Positions 1 to 28,056 of a DNA stretch of 28,056 nucleotides are shown piece after piece. The notes beneath the pieces were generated by a model that saw only the letters and a list, made by a program, of their open reading frames with translations, had not been told where the DNA came from and ran no database searches. The first letter of the stretch is position 1. Every line of letters starts with the position of its first letter. Location: the NCBI GenBank assembly GCA_040357565.1, contig JBDODJ010000141.1. One strand, written 5' to 3'. This DNA comes from Cercozoa sp. M6MM. Taxonomy: Eukaryota > Endomyxa: Ascetosporea. A program made the translations under genes and the position numbers.

Positions 1-100
1 TGTGTGTGTGTGTGTGTGTGTGTGTTGTGTGTGTGTTGTGTGTGTGTTGTGTGTGTGTCTGTGTGTGTGTGTGTTGTGTGTGTGTGTGTGTGTGTGTGTG

Positions 101-141
<41 letters not shown>

Positions 142-149
142 TGTGCTAT
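1..149 (+). repeat. Interrupted (TG)n microsatellite in an intron
   Basis: This is almost pure TG dinucleotide with occasional TTG interruptions, so it is an imperfect array. It lies directly upstream of the acceptor AG at 170-171 and therefore belongs to an intron of the splicing-factor gene whose last exon begins at 172. Cysteine/valine reading frames through it are artefacts of the repeat. Confidence 0.95.
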
Positions 150-171
150 ACTATCGCGCTCTTGTTGGCAG

Positions 172-384
172 GACGAGAAAGTGCCTCTCCAGGTCGACGT
201 GGTGGCTCCGCGGCCGAGTCAGTTCCCGGGCGACCGCGGCGTGCGCAGTGTGTACGCTCAGTACTCGACGGTCGAGGCGGCTAAAGCCACCAAGCAGCGA
301 CTGCAAGGACGACATTTTGACGCGCGTCTCGTCAACATCCACTTCTACCCGGATGAGCGGTTTGCTGCTAAGGACTTTGAGTGA
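172..384 (+). CDS. U2AF large-subunit-like splicing factor, last exon (partial)
   Basis: Only the terminal exon is in the window. It starts after the acceptor TTGGCAG (ends 171) and reads in phase 0 to TGA at 382-384, giving 70 residues. The translation contains VDVVAPRPSQFPGDRGVRS, then VYAQYSTVEAAKATKQRLQG, then GRHFDARLVNIHFYPDERF, and ends KDFE. This is the second half of an RRM. The GRHF tetrapeptide supplies the Arg-X-Phe signature of U2AF-homology motifs, which bind tryptophan-containing ligand motifs in other splicing factors rather than RNA. The charged end after the last strand resembles the C-terminus of U2AF65. PUF60- or SPF45-like proteins remain possible because the upstream RRMs lie outside the window. 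It probably acts in the nucleus in 3' splice site recognition. Confidence 0.72.
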   Translation, partial: DEKVPLQVDVVAPRPSQFPGDRGVRSVYAQYSTVEAAKATKQRLQGRHFDARLVNIHFYPDERFAAKDFE

Positions 385-721
385 GCCGTCGCCCGCGACG
401 AAAGTACTGAACCAACGCAACAAGCTCTTGTACAGTCTTGTACTGCACTGTAGTTCGAGATTTTATCCGGCTGGCTTCAGTACCGTACTGACAGATCAAT
501 GGTCAGGTGATCGCTGGTCACTATTACTTGGAGTGATCACGAAACGGTCTAACTGCTCGTCCTATTGACGCTCGCTCATCATTCCGGCGCTGATTGTCTA
601 CCGAGTGCGTGCCTGGACAGACTTTCCTCACGCACGATTGTGAAACACTTGGTGCGTTCTGTCTTTCCCAAAGAATTCTATCGACTGTGGCTGTTGGGTG
701 TGCAGTGAAAGAACAACGAAC
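385..721. other. Spacer between splicing-factor and secreted-protein genes
   Basis: No exon with matching splice sites is visible. The stretch should hold the 3' UTR of the splicing-factor gene and the promoter and 5' UTR of the following same-strand gene. No convincing TATA box or other motif stands out. Confidence 0.5.
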
Positions 722-1011
722 ATGAAGCTTCTTCTGGCCGCTATCGCTTCTCTTTGCGTCGTGTCGCAGGTGCCAAACTTCTAGTAACTGCACTTAAAAA
801 CGTGCATCACAAACGTCTGGCTTGTTGTAGGCACTTCCGGAGTCGCGCCTGGACCGCCTGCGTCTTCAGATCGAAGAGATCCGCGCCCGCGAGACCGAGC
901 TGCGTGAGGATTTGCGCCTTGCTGTCGATTTCGAGCGCCAGCTTGAGGTGGAGCCGGACGAGGAAGTATCGGCTTCTGCGCACCTCAACAAATACGGTAG
1001 GTCTCTGCAAA

Positions 1012-1075
<64 letters not shown>

Positions 1076-1129
1076 CATGTATCCATAGGTAACTGGTGCG
1101 TGACCCCGTGCTGTCGCGCCGTTTGTTAG
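722..1129 (+). CDS. Small secreted protein, coiled-coil-like with CX3CCX3C tail
   Basis: I recognise no family. Three exons join in frame: 722-769, 831-996 and 1089-1129 (TAG stop at 1127-1129), giving 84 residues. Residues 1-17 (MKLLLAAIASLCVVSQA) form a clear signal peptide with a probable cleavage site just before LPESRL. The middle, about residues 18-60, is charged and heptad-like (RLDRLRLQIEEIRARETELR), so it is probably helical or coiled coil. An acidic stretch (EVEPDEEV) follows. The last exon encodes NWCVTPCCRAVC, placing four cysteines as C-X3-C-C-X3-C at the extreme C-terminus, consistent with two disulfides. Intron 1 is 61 bp. Intron 2 contains the GC/GT repeat at 1012-1073. The exon junctions agree in phase (0, then 1), which supports the model. 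Function is unknown; a secreted signalling peptide or effector is possible but not shown. Confidence 0.68.
1012..1073 (+). repeat. (GC)n(GT)n alternating purine-pyrimidine tract
   Basis: A run of GC dinucleotides (1012-1026) passes directly into GT dinucleotides up to 1073, giving about 62 bp of uninterrupted purine-pyrimidine alternation. It lies in intron 2 of the secreted-protein gene, ending 15 bases before the acceptor AG at 1087-1088. Confidence 0.95.
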
Positions 1130-2107
1130 AAGCCAATGCAACTTAGAAAAATTATGCTAGGAGAAAATTGCTTTACCGTTGAAACCAGCCATAACCGCTG
1201 TCCCCGAGAATAGTTTCGTAATTACAGCATGATCTGACAGTATCCGCGCGGAAGCCATTTTAACTCAAGAGAGGTGTGGAAGATTTTGACGTGTGTTCAC
1301 TGGTATCCTGACCTCTGAGAGCTTCAGTTTAGACTGGTGGAACACCTGTGTTTGAGTAGGGAAGCCTAGAGCAAGCTTTTGCAGCTGAACTCAATAAAGG
1401 GCTCTCTCGGCCAGGTGGTAATCTGATCTCTCTAGGACCAGTTGTCTCCGCTTCTACCTGTCCTCTGCCTTTCCAGAGGCCCCTTTTTCTTCTTTCCTCT
1501 TCTTTACTTCATGCCAACTCAAGTACTTCCGAATCCTCACTACTCAGTTCTGGTGACGCCTTTCCGTCTCAAAAACCCTTTAACTGACTGTCTTTTCTCA
1601 ATTTACAGTAAAAACATCTGACGGGTGACTTCCCCGTCCACCAGTGCTTTGCCGCCCAACTGAACAGTTGGGGTTTTTGTATCACTGGCAAAGTACCGGC
1701 GGTGGTCGGTGTCATCCGATCGCACGCTGCCTGAAGTGGTTATTATCCAACCGAAAAGTAATTAGTATGCCAGACCTGCTAAACCACGCTCACAACCAGG
1801 AACTACCGTTGCAACCACCAGAAATGCCGTTCTGTGCCAGGTGCATGCACCAATTTCCAAGGAGAGACTACAAAATACACAACCTTAGGAGCGAGGACGA
1901 CGAAAGTGCTGCCATACCGAGATGTGCGATTAAATAAATAGACGGCGAAAATTTCGAATTGGGGATAGGTCAAAGAGATCTGAGCTGACTTAGATGTAGG
2001 CTGACTTAACTGAAAGCGAAACGGATATGTTTCCAGTTCCCGATAATAAACGCACCAAGAGCCGATACCGGTACCCCTTAGACAGTAACTATCGTTAGCA
2101 GCTGAAT
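1130..2107. other. Intergenic, no confident gene
   Basis: The region separates the secreted-protein gene from the 3' end of the cyclophilin gene, so the two are convergent. An AATAAA at 1393-1398 could be the plus-strand polyadenylation signal. A pyrimidine-rich stretch lies around 1440-1620. An open frame at 1644-1937 (97 residues, no ATG at its start) contains CARCMHQFPRRDYKIH, which superficially resembles a zinc-finger spacing. It has no further finger, no clear splice partners and different composition, so I do not call it a gene. Confidence 0.5.
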
Positions 2108-3182
2108 TTAAAGCTGGCCGCAGTCGGCGATGCGAACGTCCTTCGAAGTGCGGCCCATAGGCGAAGAACCGAGCCTACGACAATCAAAATAATATGAAAT
2201 GGGACCCAATGCACAGAACGGAGACAAAAAAAAAACATACGACTCCATCTTGCGAACAACGTCCATGCCCTCAATGACACGGCCGAACACGACATGCTTG
2301 CCGTCGAGCCACCTGCAAGCACGCACACACACGTAGTCAGGGCACTCATATGGGAAATAAGTGTTCGTGCAGTGGTTGCAAACATGCATTGGTCAGGGTT
2401 AAAAAGCTAGTTGGTCTCATAGAGTATCGACAAATGTAGTTTCATCATTCCAATGCAGTGGTGCAGTGCGTATGTGATACGATATGTGTGTGTGTGTGGG
2501 GTGGAGTGTATAAATAACTTACGGCGTCTTCACGGTAGTGATGAAGAACTGCGAGCCGTTCGTGCCGGGACCAGCATTGGCCATCGACAGCAAACCTGCA
2601 TGCAAGACACATGTGTTTGGTACACGAGGTAAATCACGACCAGGACTAAGCAGACACGTACCAACCTGGTCGTGGCGGTAGTGGAAGTTCTCGTCCTCGA
2701 AGCGCGCGCCATAGATCGACTCACCGCCACGGCCGTCACCGCGCGTGAAATCACCGCCCTGGATCATAAACTCCGGGATGATGCGGTGGAACACGCAGCC
2801 CTTGTAGTGCAGCGGCTTGCCGTTCGACGACGTGCCCTCGTTCTCGCCAGTGCAGAGCTGACGGAAGTTCTCAGCCGTCTTGGGGACCTTGTCGGCGTAC
2901 AGCTCAAACACGATGCGGCCAAGCGACTCACCATCAGCCGAAACGTCGAAGAAGACCTGTGATACGCAGTGTCATAAAAAAGCAGAGTGCAATGAAAAAA
3001 CGCAAAAACACCACAAAAGCACCAAACAACGAGAAAATAGCAACTGCAATGTATGCAGCGGTGCGTCACTCAGTTCAGCACCCCATACACATTATGCGTG
3101 GCGCAAATTCAGGAAAAGTCGCCACACGCTTTTTGCAAAACAGAGCGCAGTCGTATACACAACGCACCTGCGGGTTGGACAT
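2108..3182 (-). CDS. Cyclophilin A-type peptidyl-prolyl cis-trans isomerase
   Basis: Five exons (3182-3168, 2956-2662, 2595-2523, 2312-2241, 2174-2108) give a complete 173-residue protein from ATG at 3182 to TAA at 2108-2110. It is a single cyclophilin domain with no targeting extension, so it is most likely cytosolic. Active-site residues are present: Arg63 in [15 protein letters not shown], Phe120/Phe121 in [16 protein letters not shown], and Trp129 in [10 protein letters not shown], the cyclosporin-binding tryptophan. A loop [15 protein letters not shown] occupies the place of the longer loop seen in plant-type single-domain cyclophilins. The end, [12 protein letters not shown], is typical. 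It catalyses prolyl isomerisation in protein folding. The first exon encodes only MSNPQ. The intron between exons 1 and 2 is 211 bp, the longest here apart from microsatellite introns. A 20-bp palindrome lies 84 bp upstream of the ATG. Confidence 0.95.
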
Positions 3183-3265
3183 CTTGTGTTGGGGTGTGCG
3201 ATACGAAAAGGCGTCACAGGCTAGCAAACCGGTGTTCGAACTTTCTTTCTGGCTCTAAAACTCAG

Positions 3266-3285
3266 TCTGTACAATATTGTACAGA
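3266..3285. repeat. Perfect 20-bp palindrome upstream of cyclophilin
   Basis: TCTGTACAATATTGTACAGA equals its own reverse complement over all 20 bases. It is centred about 94 bp upstream of the cyclophilin ATG. It could be a binding site for a dimeric transcription factor, but no factor is known to me. Confidence 0.85.
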
Positions 3286-3363
3286 TGTGCTGTCCAATCT
3301 GACAAACCTGGCTCAGGTATGTTGCCCAGCACAAGAAGAAGTCGATGTAGAACTGTAGGGTAC

Positions 3364-3375
3364 AGTATCGATACT
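3364..3375. repeat. Perfect 12-bp palindrome AGTATCGATACT
   Basis: It is self-complementary over 12 bases and lies in the same spacer as the 20-bp palindrome. A related AT-rich palindrome with a CG-flanked core (ATACGATATCGTAT) occurs at 6341-6354 upstream of the GRAM-VASt gene. Confidence 0.75.
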
Positions 3376-3484
3376 CTACTTCAAAACTGCTGCTGTTTCG
3401 TGTAATTACCGGCTGCCGGGTCTTATTTGAAACTCGATTGAAGTGCGTCTTGCTTGTGGGTGCGGCGCCGCGTCGGATATCCAA

Positions 3485-6146
<2,662 letters not shown>

Positions 6147-6425
6147 GGTGCCGCCGAAAAGCTAGAAAAATTAGTCAGGTAGAAGGCTGCGAAACAGCTC
6201 GTAACACCCTGTGCCACCAAAACAAGGAGAACAAGGGCACCTCAGCACACGTTTTATCAGGCTTTTACTGTGTTGTGCACGGTCAGAAATTTGGGTTTTC
6301 GTTTTCATTTTACCCTGGGTTGACATACGCCACAAATTAAATACGATATCGTATGCGATGCCGTCGCTTTTAGGATTATGCGAAACGGATCACAGAATGC
6401 ACTTTTGCTTCGTTCAGTTCGACAG
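6147..6425. other. Spacer between HECT 3' end and GRAM-VASt start
   Basis: Both neighbours are on the minus strand, so this holds the HECT gene 3' UTR and the GRAM-VASt promoter. A perfect palindrome ATACGATATCGTAT lies at 6341-6354. No other element is obvious. Confidence 0.5.
6341..6354. repeat. Perfect 14-bp palindrome ATACGATATCGTAT
   Basis: It is self-complementary over 14 bases and lies about 195 bp upstream of the GRAM-VASt start codon. It resembles the palindrome at 3364-3375 in having an AT-rich sequence built around CGAT/ATCG. It may be a promoter element; this is inference. Confidence 0.75.
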
Positions 6426-23112
<16,687 letters not shown>

Positions 23113-23654
23113 CACCGCACTACGCACACACACATACAAAACAATGCAAAGAAGCACACAGCACTGGACGGAGCAGCCAAAATTGGGGAAGGGAAGTGAG
23201 TGCAGCCCATAAAAAGAACAGACAAACACACGTGGCTGCTTGACCTGCAATCTGAGCACGCTAAGCGCGTTCAAAGTACACAGGCAATGCCCCTCTAGCC
23301 GTCTGCGGGTCAACAATTAGTGAAAGGCTTGCTTCTGGGTCAAGCTGTCTGTTATCTTCTGCCTTAGAAAGACTGAAGAAGAGGTCAATTTCCGTCAGCC
23401 GAAGCGAGAGCAATCAGCTATAAAAGTCAGTTTTTTATTGTTCAGAGCTGTGGTACTACCATGTTACATGCTTTTTACTAGTTTTTGTAAGCTTTAAGCA
23501 GTTCCGGGGTTTCTTTGATCGTTTCTCTGAACGAAAATGTGTAAAATAAAGAAAAATACGTGGCCTGCCTGCCGAGCCTAGCACACCGGAAACTGCTCCC
23601 AGTGGCCCAGCTGCGCTCCGCCTTGTCATACGCGGTTTCACTTGGGTTTGAAGG
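23113..23654. other. Divergent promoter spacer between HECT and GOST genes
   Basis: The HECT gene runs left from 23112 and the GOST gene runs right from 23655, so both promoters lie in these 542 bases. A TATAAAAG is present at 23419-23426 on the plus strand, about 230 bases before the GOST start codon. No open frame here has splice sites or similarity that would make it a gene. Confidence 0.6.
23419..23426 (+). promoter_or_regulatory. TATA-like element
   Basis: TATAAAAG lies in the divergent spacer and faces the GOST gene. The distance to the ATG is long for a leader without an intron. It is a weak candidate by sequence only. Confidence 0.25.
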
Positions 23655-25100
23655 ATGTGGTGGATCGCCCCGCTGTTGCTGGTTCTGGGCTCTGCCCATG
23701 CGCTTCGCGAAGAAGTGGAGTTCCAGGTATGTAACTCCGTACCGGCTGCGTATGTACCTTTGCGCGCGCCTGCACGTTTGTGTGCAAATTCGTGAACGTT
23801 GTCACGATACATTGTCGATGTATGCAGATGGAGAACTTCCGTGTTATGGGAGTATCACACGCTGCTATCTACGGCAAGCAGGACATTAAGGTAAAGCTGT
23901 TGCAGATGCTTTGTGCGGTCTGCAAGGGTTCCATTTTGCTTCTCCCAGGATGCTAAATTCGATCCTGTGGCGTCGTGGGAGTTCGACCTGACTCGTTCGC
24001 CTGAGTACAAGTCGGTACGCGTGTTGAGTATCGACGTCTTGTGTCTGCCTTTACTTACCTATGGTTCTGTGTAGCGTTTGGGTTCTGTCGCTGTCGTTGT
24101 GGCTCCGGTGTCGGTGACTGAGAAACTTGGTATGCCTTTCGTTCGAGCAGTACATTGGGTGTGGATGTGCGCTGTTCTTCTCGTAGGTGCGCCGCTCACG
24201 GAAGAAGAGAAAGCAGAGCTGCCGGATACGGTGGACAAGGACAGTAAGCGCCACTGGTGCTGCACACGTGCTCTGTTTGATGCCAAGAGGTGCGACGAAA
24301 TCGGGTTTCCCGTGTTTCCGAAACTCTCGGAGGATGAAGAAGCCCGTGTTTTTAAGCGTCGTTACGAACTGTGGGATGACGTTGATGTTGTGAACGTGCA
24401 AGGTATGCAACCAGAGTGGCCGAGGTTCCTATTTCACTGCACTGTTGTTGTCAGGCGCATGGACTCCTTTGCGTGCTGACACCTACCGCCTCGTTCTCGC
24501 TAGCTGCGACCATGATGCAGGTAATTGCACACTCGCGACTTATTGCACGTGAATGTATGTGGTAATGTTCCGCTCTACGCAGGACCTTTGGACGTGTCGG
24601 CCCAAGTGTACTGGTTCAACCCGTACGGCTGGCTCGGAGGCGAAATGTATGGCATCGTGTCCTTCTACGGTACTCTGACTATTGCAGTTAGTGCGTACGT
24701 ATCGCAAGTGTGGTGCAGGCTGGCTGGCTGGTATCTACCTGGTGGCCGGCGTTGCCTGGCTCTTCGTGACGCACCGTCACAAAAACAGCGTCATGGTGTG
24801 TTTGCGTGCTGATATTAAGCTTCTCTTTTGTGGCACGCTCGTGTCTCACAGGCGGTGCAAAACGCTGTGACGATGGTGCTTTCTGTTGCGATGGTCGAAA
24901 TGGCGGTCTGGTTCTCCAATTGGCAGTCGCTTAATGCCGTCGGTACTCTCAGTTTAAGGCTGTTTTGTGTTACTGGGCACCGCTTTTCTTTTTGCTTGCC
25001 TCAGGAGTGCGCAGCAACCCGCCATTCTTTGTGGGCATGCTACTCTCAGTGCTGCGTCGCACTGCGTCTCGCATGCTGGTATTATGACCACTTGTCTCGG

Positions 25101-25152
<52 letters not shown>

Positions 25153-25465
25153 GGTTTCGTGTCGGGTTTAGGTTTTGGCTGTCTCGCTTGGGTACGGCGT
25201 TGTTCACTCGACTCAAGGCACTGACTCCCTTGGTACGCCGATGCTCGTCTTTGCATGTTGCCGCTTTGTGATGACTTTCCGTGTAGGTCGCGGTGTCGCA
25301 CTGAAACTCTGGGGCATTGGCGTGGTCTACTTTGTCGCCTCCTTGTGCTACGAGTACTTCTTCCACTTCCGTCACCACACGCGCGTCACGTTTGGCGAAC
25401 GTCTCGTTGTGATGACGCCGGTGGCTGGTAGAACCTTGAGCACGCCATTCCTTGAGCCTGTGACC

Positions 25466-25503
<38 letters not shown>

Positions 25504-26181
25504 TGTGTTACAGTGCTTGACGCCGTCTTTTACTGGTGGATCTTCGTGGCGCTGTCTCGCACGATTGTGCACCTGCAGCACCAGCGCCAGACTGCCAAGC
25601 TTGCGCATTTCCGCAAGTTCACCAAGCTGCTGTCGGGGTATTGTTCCCGGTTCTTGTAGACTCTTTGGTACGGCGTGTGTGCCCCGTGTGTAGTTCGTTG
25701 ATCGTTGCCTTCCTGCTGTCGTTCTGGCACGTGTTCTACGTCAGCAGCGGCCGTGCGTCCGAGAGATGGAGCAATGCCTGGTTCTACGAGAACGGCGCCT
25801 GGGTGGTGCTTTACTCGGCTGTGCTGTTCGGCGTCATGTACCTGTGGCGTCCCACCGAGCACAGCAAGGACTACGCGTACGCGCAGCAGCTGCCCATGAG
25901 CGGTGATGTCGACATGGCCGACTTGCATGGCTACGGTACCTCTGAAGGGGCAGTGTTGGGCTTTTGTAGTTGGAATGGTTTTTGCATTCAGATGCCGAGC
26001 GTGGTGGCGACGCTTTGGACGAGCTGGATAGAGACCTTGACGCCTTTTCTGCTGGTCTAGGTGTCTCCCCAGACGGCCCAGGTACGTTTTGCTTTTGAAG
26101 ATGGGTATTTTCTTTGTGTTGCTTGCGTGACCGCCTGGTGTCTGCCCTGCCTTAGACACGGTCAGCGACGACGAGAGCTGA
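23655..26181 (+). CDS. TMEM87/GPR107-family (GOST) seven-transmembrane protein
   Basis: Sixteen exons: 23655-23726, 23828-23890, 23949-24014, 24075-24129, 24187-24402, 24455-24520, 24583-24669, 24719-24795, 24852-24942, 25005-25078, 25172-25232, 25287-25427, 25514-25637, 25694-25935, 25992-26081, 26156-26181. They give 516 residues, close to human TMEM87A (about 555). A signal peptide (MWWIAPLLLVLGSAHA) is followed by a lumenal domain to about residue 205, with cysteines in RHWCCTRALFDAKRC. Seven membrane segments start near 209, 235, 271, 313, 350, 399 and 432. Family landmarks are MVEMAVWFSNWQSLNAVG in TM2 and LWRPTEHSKDYAYA after TM7. The C-terminal tail is acidic and cytosolic. Relatives sit in the Golgi and affect membrane trafficking; TMEM87A is also discussed as an ion channel or mechanosensing component. 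Every exon junction keeps frame. Confidence 0.92.
25103..25148 (+). repeat. (TG)n microsatellite in GOST intron 10
   Basis: A pure TG array lies between exons 10 and 11, near the acceptor at 25170-25171. Confidence 0.95.
25469..25500 (+). repeat. (TG)n microsatellite in GOST intron 12
   Basis: A TG array lies between exons 12 and 13 and ends about 13 bases before the acceptor AG at 25512-25513. Confidence 0.95.
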
Positions 26182-26976
26182 GTGGCATGCCATGCTGCAT
26201 GTATTCATTACACTTCGCTCCAGTCCGGCGCACTTCACCCCACTGCCATTGGGCATCGAATTAGATGGATGATCATGAACGAATCTAACCCGACCTGCTG
26301 CGTACTAAATGTTCTAACGTGAACTGCAGGTATAACATACGATACGTACGGTATGGTGTCAATGTATGATGATGCTATTTACGGCCTTGGCGAATTTAGT
26401 TTAACTCGTTAGCGTACAGTTAGCTATCATAGTTGTCGGATAGTTGTCTGTTCGGTTCGCGTCGTCGTGTCCGACCGGACTGGGGACCGGACGTCGGTCA
26501 GGTCGGGTTCCCGTCCAGGCAGTCGACATCGTCGGGCACACGCACTGCATGGCAGGTACAGTATCGAAAACGAAAATATCCGACTCGACGACGACAGCGA
26601 GGCGACGAGACGGCCACACCGATGACTTTTCCTGCTCCCAGCCCGCCACCTGTACCAACCTTGAAGAAGATTTCCTGGGGAACTTCAAAAGGGAGTCAGA
26701 TGGCCACCCCAAGCGGGCGGTGGATTACGGTCATGCGCTTGTGACTCACCCTAGGATTGGTACCGGTACAGGAAAACTACAGAGTTCGGTTGGTTTCTTC
26801 GTAGACTGAACTAACTACGCTAACTATTGACGAAAATATCGATATCATAATGTCACTACCTACTATTACCGTACAACTGAACCGAAAGTTCGAGTCAACG
26901 CGTCCGGACGGTTCGCAGGCACCGTGCACACTCCAGCTCCGCTGGCTGCTCTAAGCACCGTGCTGTCAATCAGCTC
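26182..26976. other. Convergent intergenic region
   Basis: The GOST gene ends at 26181 on the plus strand and the palmitoyltransferase gene ends at 26977 on the minus strand, so both 3' UTRs lie here. Two overlapping open frames (26444-26809 plus, 26401-26712 minus) show no recognisable domain, no splice context and no coding pattern. I see no gene, RNA or mobile element. Confidence 0.5.
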
Positions 26977-27986
26977 CTAATCCATGTCCGTTGATGGGTC
27001 GGCCACCATCGCCTACAATACGCGCAGAGTATATGTACCAAGGACCCCCACGACACAACAAAGGTGACAGCAAGAGAACGCACCTGGATGGCTCGTTCGA
27101 CCTGCGAGGCATGCGAGAGTACTGAGTCGCTACGCCGCCGGTCGAGGTTCGCGTCGAGATTGGCAGCATCGGCGTGTCGCTCGTCGTCGTCGCGCGACAG
27201 GCCGAGATCGACCTCGTCGACGTGCACGGCGACGGAGCGCGCGTCGTCGTCGTCGCTGTAGCTGCGGTCAGACGTTCCGTCTGTCATCTCGAGCTCACTG
27301 CGACGTTGTCGTTCACGCTCCCTCCTTCTCTGCTGGCGAAGGAAATCAAGGAAATCTTATCAAGAGTGCTTTTAGTGTGTCGCAGTGAAGAGGTACCTGG
27401 TGGGACCGCTGCCAAGCATCGCGCTCGGCTTCTTGCTTCATGCGCAGCTCCTCGCGTCTTCTGGCCTGCCCGAGAGAAGTCGTAGTTGCCTCCTCCGACA
27501 TACACCAAACACAAAACACAAAGTACGTTCTGTTGCTCTGCACGTCGGTCCAGTCGTCGCTGGCGTATCTACACAAAGGTAGGTGTACGTGTGCGTGTGC
27601 ATATGCACAGGACATTGGATACCTCTCGGCGCGACAGGATCCAATGGTACGTGGTCTGCCTCGTCATGATCAGCATTATGTGGAAGACCCACAGGATGCC
27701 GACCAACACTAGGGCCGCGAACGGCGCCTGTCCACACAGGCGTGCGATCAAGGACAACTCCTCCCAGAACACAGATACTGTACCACGGTTGCCACGCCGA
27801 TCGTGATCGCAAAGGCCGTCGACGAGCCGAACAAGGACTATGCATGCCATGTGATTATGTGTGTGTGTACGTGTCTTCATGTAGCAAGTGGTATACGTCT
27901 TCGATCCGTTGGTTGATGTCGTCGGAGTCCCTCTCCAAAATTAGGTACACATTCAGCACCAGGTGGGCGACGCTCTGTACACGTGG

Positions 27987-28056
<70 letters not shown>
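26977..28056 (-). CDS. DHHC-type palmitoyltransferase, C-terminal part (partial)
   Basis: Seven exons are visible: 27974-27897, 27837-27784, 27727-27623, 27568-27527, 27465-27397, 27329-27084, 27012-26977 (TAG at 26977-26979). They give 209 C-terminal residues; the gene continues beyond 28056. A third membrane segment (SVAHLVLNVYLIL), a lumenal loop, SLFGSSTAFAITIGVATV and then LVLVGILWVFHIMLI form the end of the membrane core. QTTYHWILSRRE follows at the position of the conserved TTxE motif of zDHHC S-acyltransferases. The zinc-binding cysteine-rich domain with DHHC itself would be encoded upstream, outside the window. The cytosolic tail is unusual: a basic stretch (IRQRRLDRRAEQQN; RRRERERQRR) followed by acidic runs (SYSDDDDARS; LSRDDDERH). 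The enzyme would attach palmitate to cysteines of membrane-associated proteins, typically at the Golgi or plasma membrane. Confidence 0.78.
27992..28055 (-). repeat. (CA)n microsatellite at the window end
   Basis: The CA array reads as GT on the coding strand and lies in the intron upstream of the first visible exon of the palmitoyltransferase gene (acceptor at 27975-27976). It may continue past the window. Confidence 0.95.

Larger units (their letters stand above)
3183..3484. other. Spacer with likely cyclophilin promoter
   Basis: It lies between the cyclophilin start codon and the stop codon of the GRAM-VASt gene, both on the minus strand. It therefore holds the 3' UTR of one gene and the promoter of the other. 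Two perfect palindromes, at 3266-3285 and 3364-3375, are the only structures that stand out. No coding exon is visible. Confidence 0.55.

Noticed and set aside
1..568. Long cysteine/valine and threonine/histidine open frames across the dinucleotide arrays (also at 4850-5470, 19117-19803, 21843-22071, 27855-28052).
   Set aside because: They are readings of GT/CA repeats inside introns, flanked by verified splice borders of real genes.
1644..1937. Possible zinc-finger-like exon (CARCMHQFPRRDYKIH).
   Set aside because: Only one loose CxxC...H match, no ATG at its start, no splice partners and no support from composition.
23456..23889. Minus-strand (118 residues) and plus-strand (109 residues) frames at the GOST gene start.
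   Set aside because: They overlap the GOST first exons in other frames; the signal peptide and spliced frame at 23655 explain the coding signal.
26401..26809. Overlapping open frames of about 100-120 residues in the convergent spacer.
   Set aside because: No domain, no signal peptide, no splice context; the region lies between two convergent gene ends.

Overview
This is a eukaryotic window, about 28 kb, from a compact and very intron-rich genome, most likely a unicellular protist. A stramenopile such as an oomycete would fit, but I cannot settle the lineage from sequence alone. The evidence is split genes whose exons join in frame across introns of about 40-75 bp, GT...AG borders and GC-rich third codon positions. 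Many introns carry long GT/CA microsatellites, and one 100-base assembly gap (N) lies inside such an intron.

Layout: (1) 172-384 (+), the last exon of a splicing factor with a U2AF-homology RRM. (2) 722-1129 (+), a three-exon gene for an 84-residue secreted protein with a CX3CCX3C tail. (3) 2108-3182 (-), a five-exon cyclophilin A-type prolyl isomerase. (4) 3485-6146 (-), a fifteen-exon GRAM-VASt protein with a C-terminal membrane anchor (Aster/LAM sterol-transfer type). (5) 6426-23112 (-), a giant gene of 71 exons and about 3984 codons for a HECT E3 ubiquitin ligase. Inside it are two discoidin (F5/8C)-like domains and two copies of another beta-rich module. (6) 23655-26181 (+), a sixteen-exon seven-transmembrane Golgi protein of the TMEM87/GPR107 (GOST) family. 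(7) 26977 to beyond 28056 (-), the 3' part of a DHHC-type palmitoyltransferase gene.

Exon models were built by hand. Each junction was chosen so that the reading frame, the GT/AG borders and, where possible, family similarity all agree. For genes 2-6 the summed exon lengths give an intact frame from ATG to stop. The genes are not an operon. Three of them (GRAM-VASt, GOST, DHHC) act in ER/Golgi membrane biology, and the HECT ligase and GOST genes are divergent from a 542-bp spacer. Any functional link between neighbours is only inference.

Most notable are the composite architecture of the HECT ligase, its tandem beta modules, the strongly biased 5' splice sites (GTAC/GTAT instead of GTRAG), and the GT-rich microsatellites confined almost wholly to introns.
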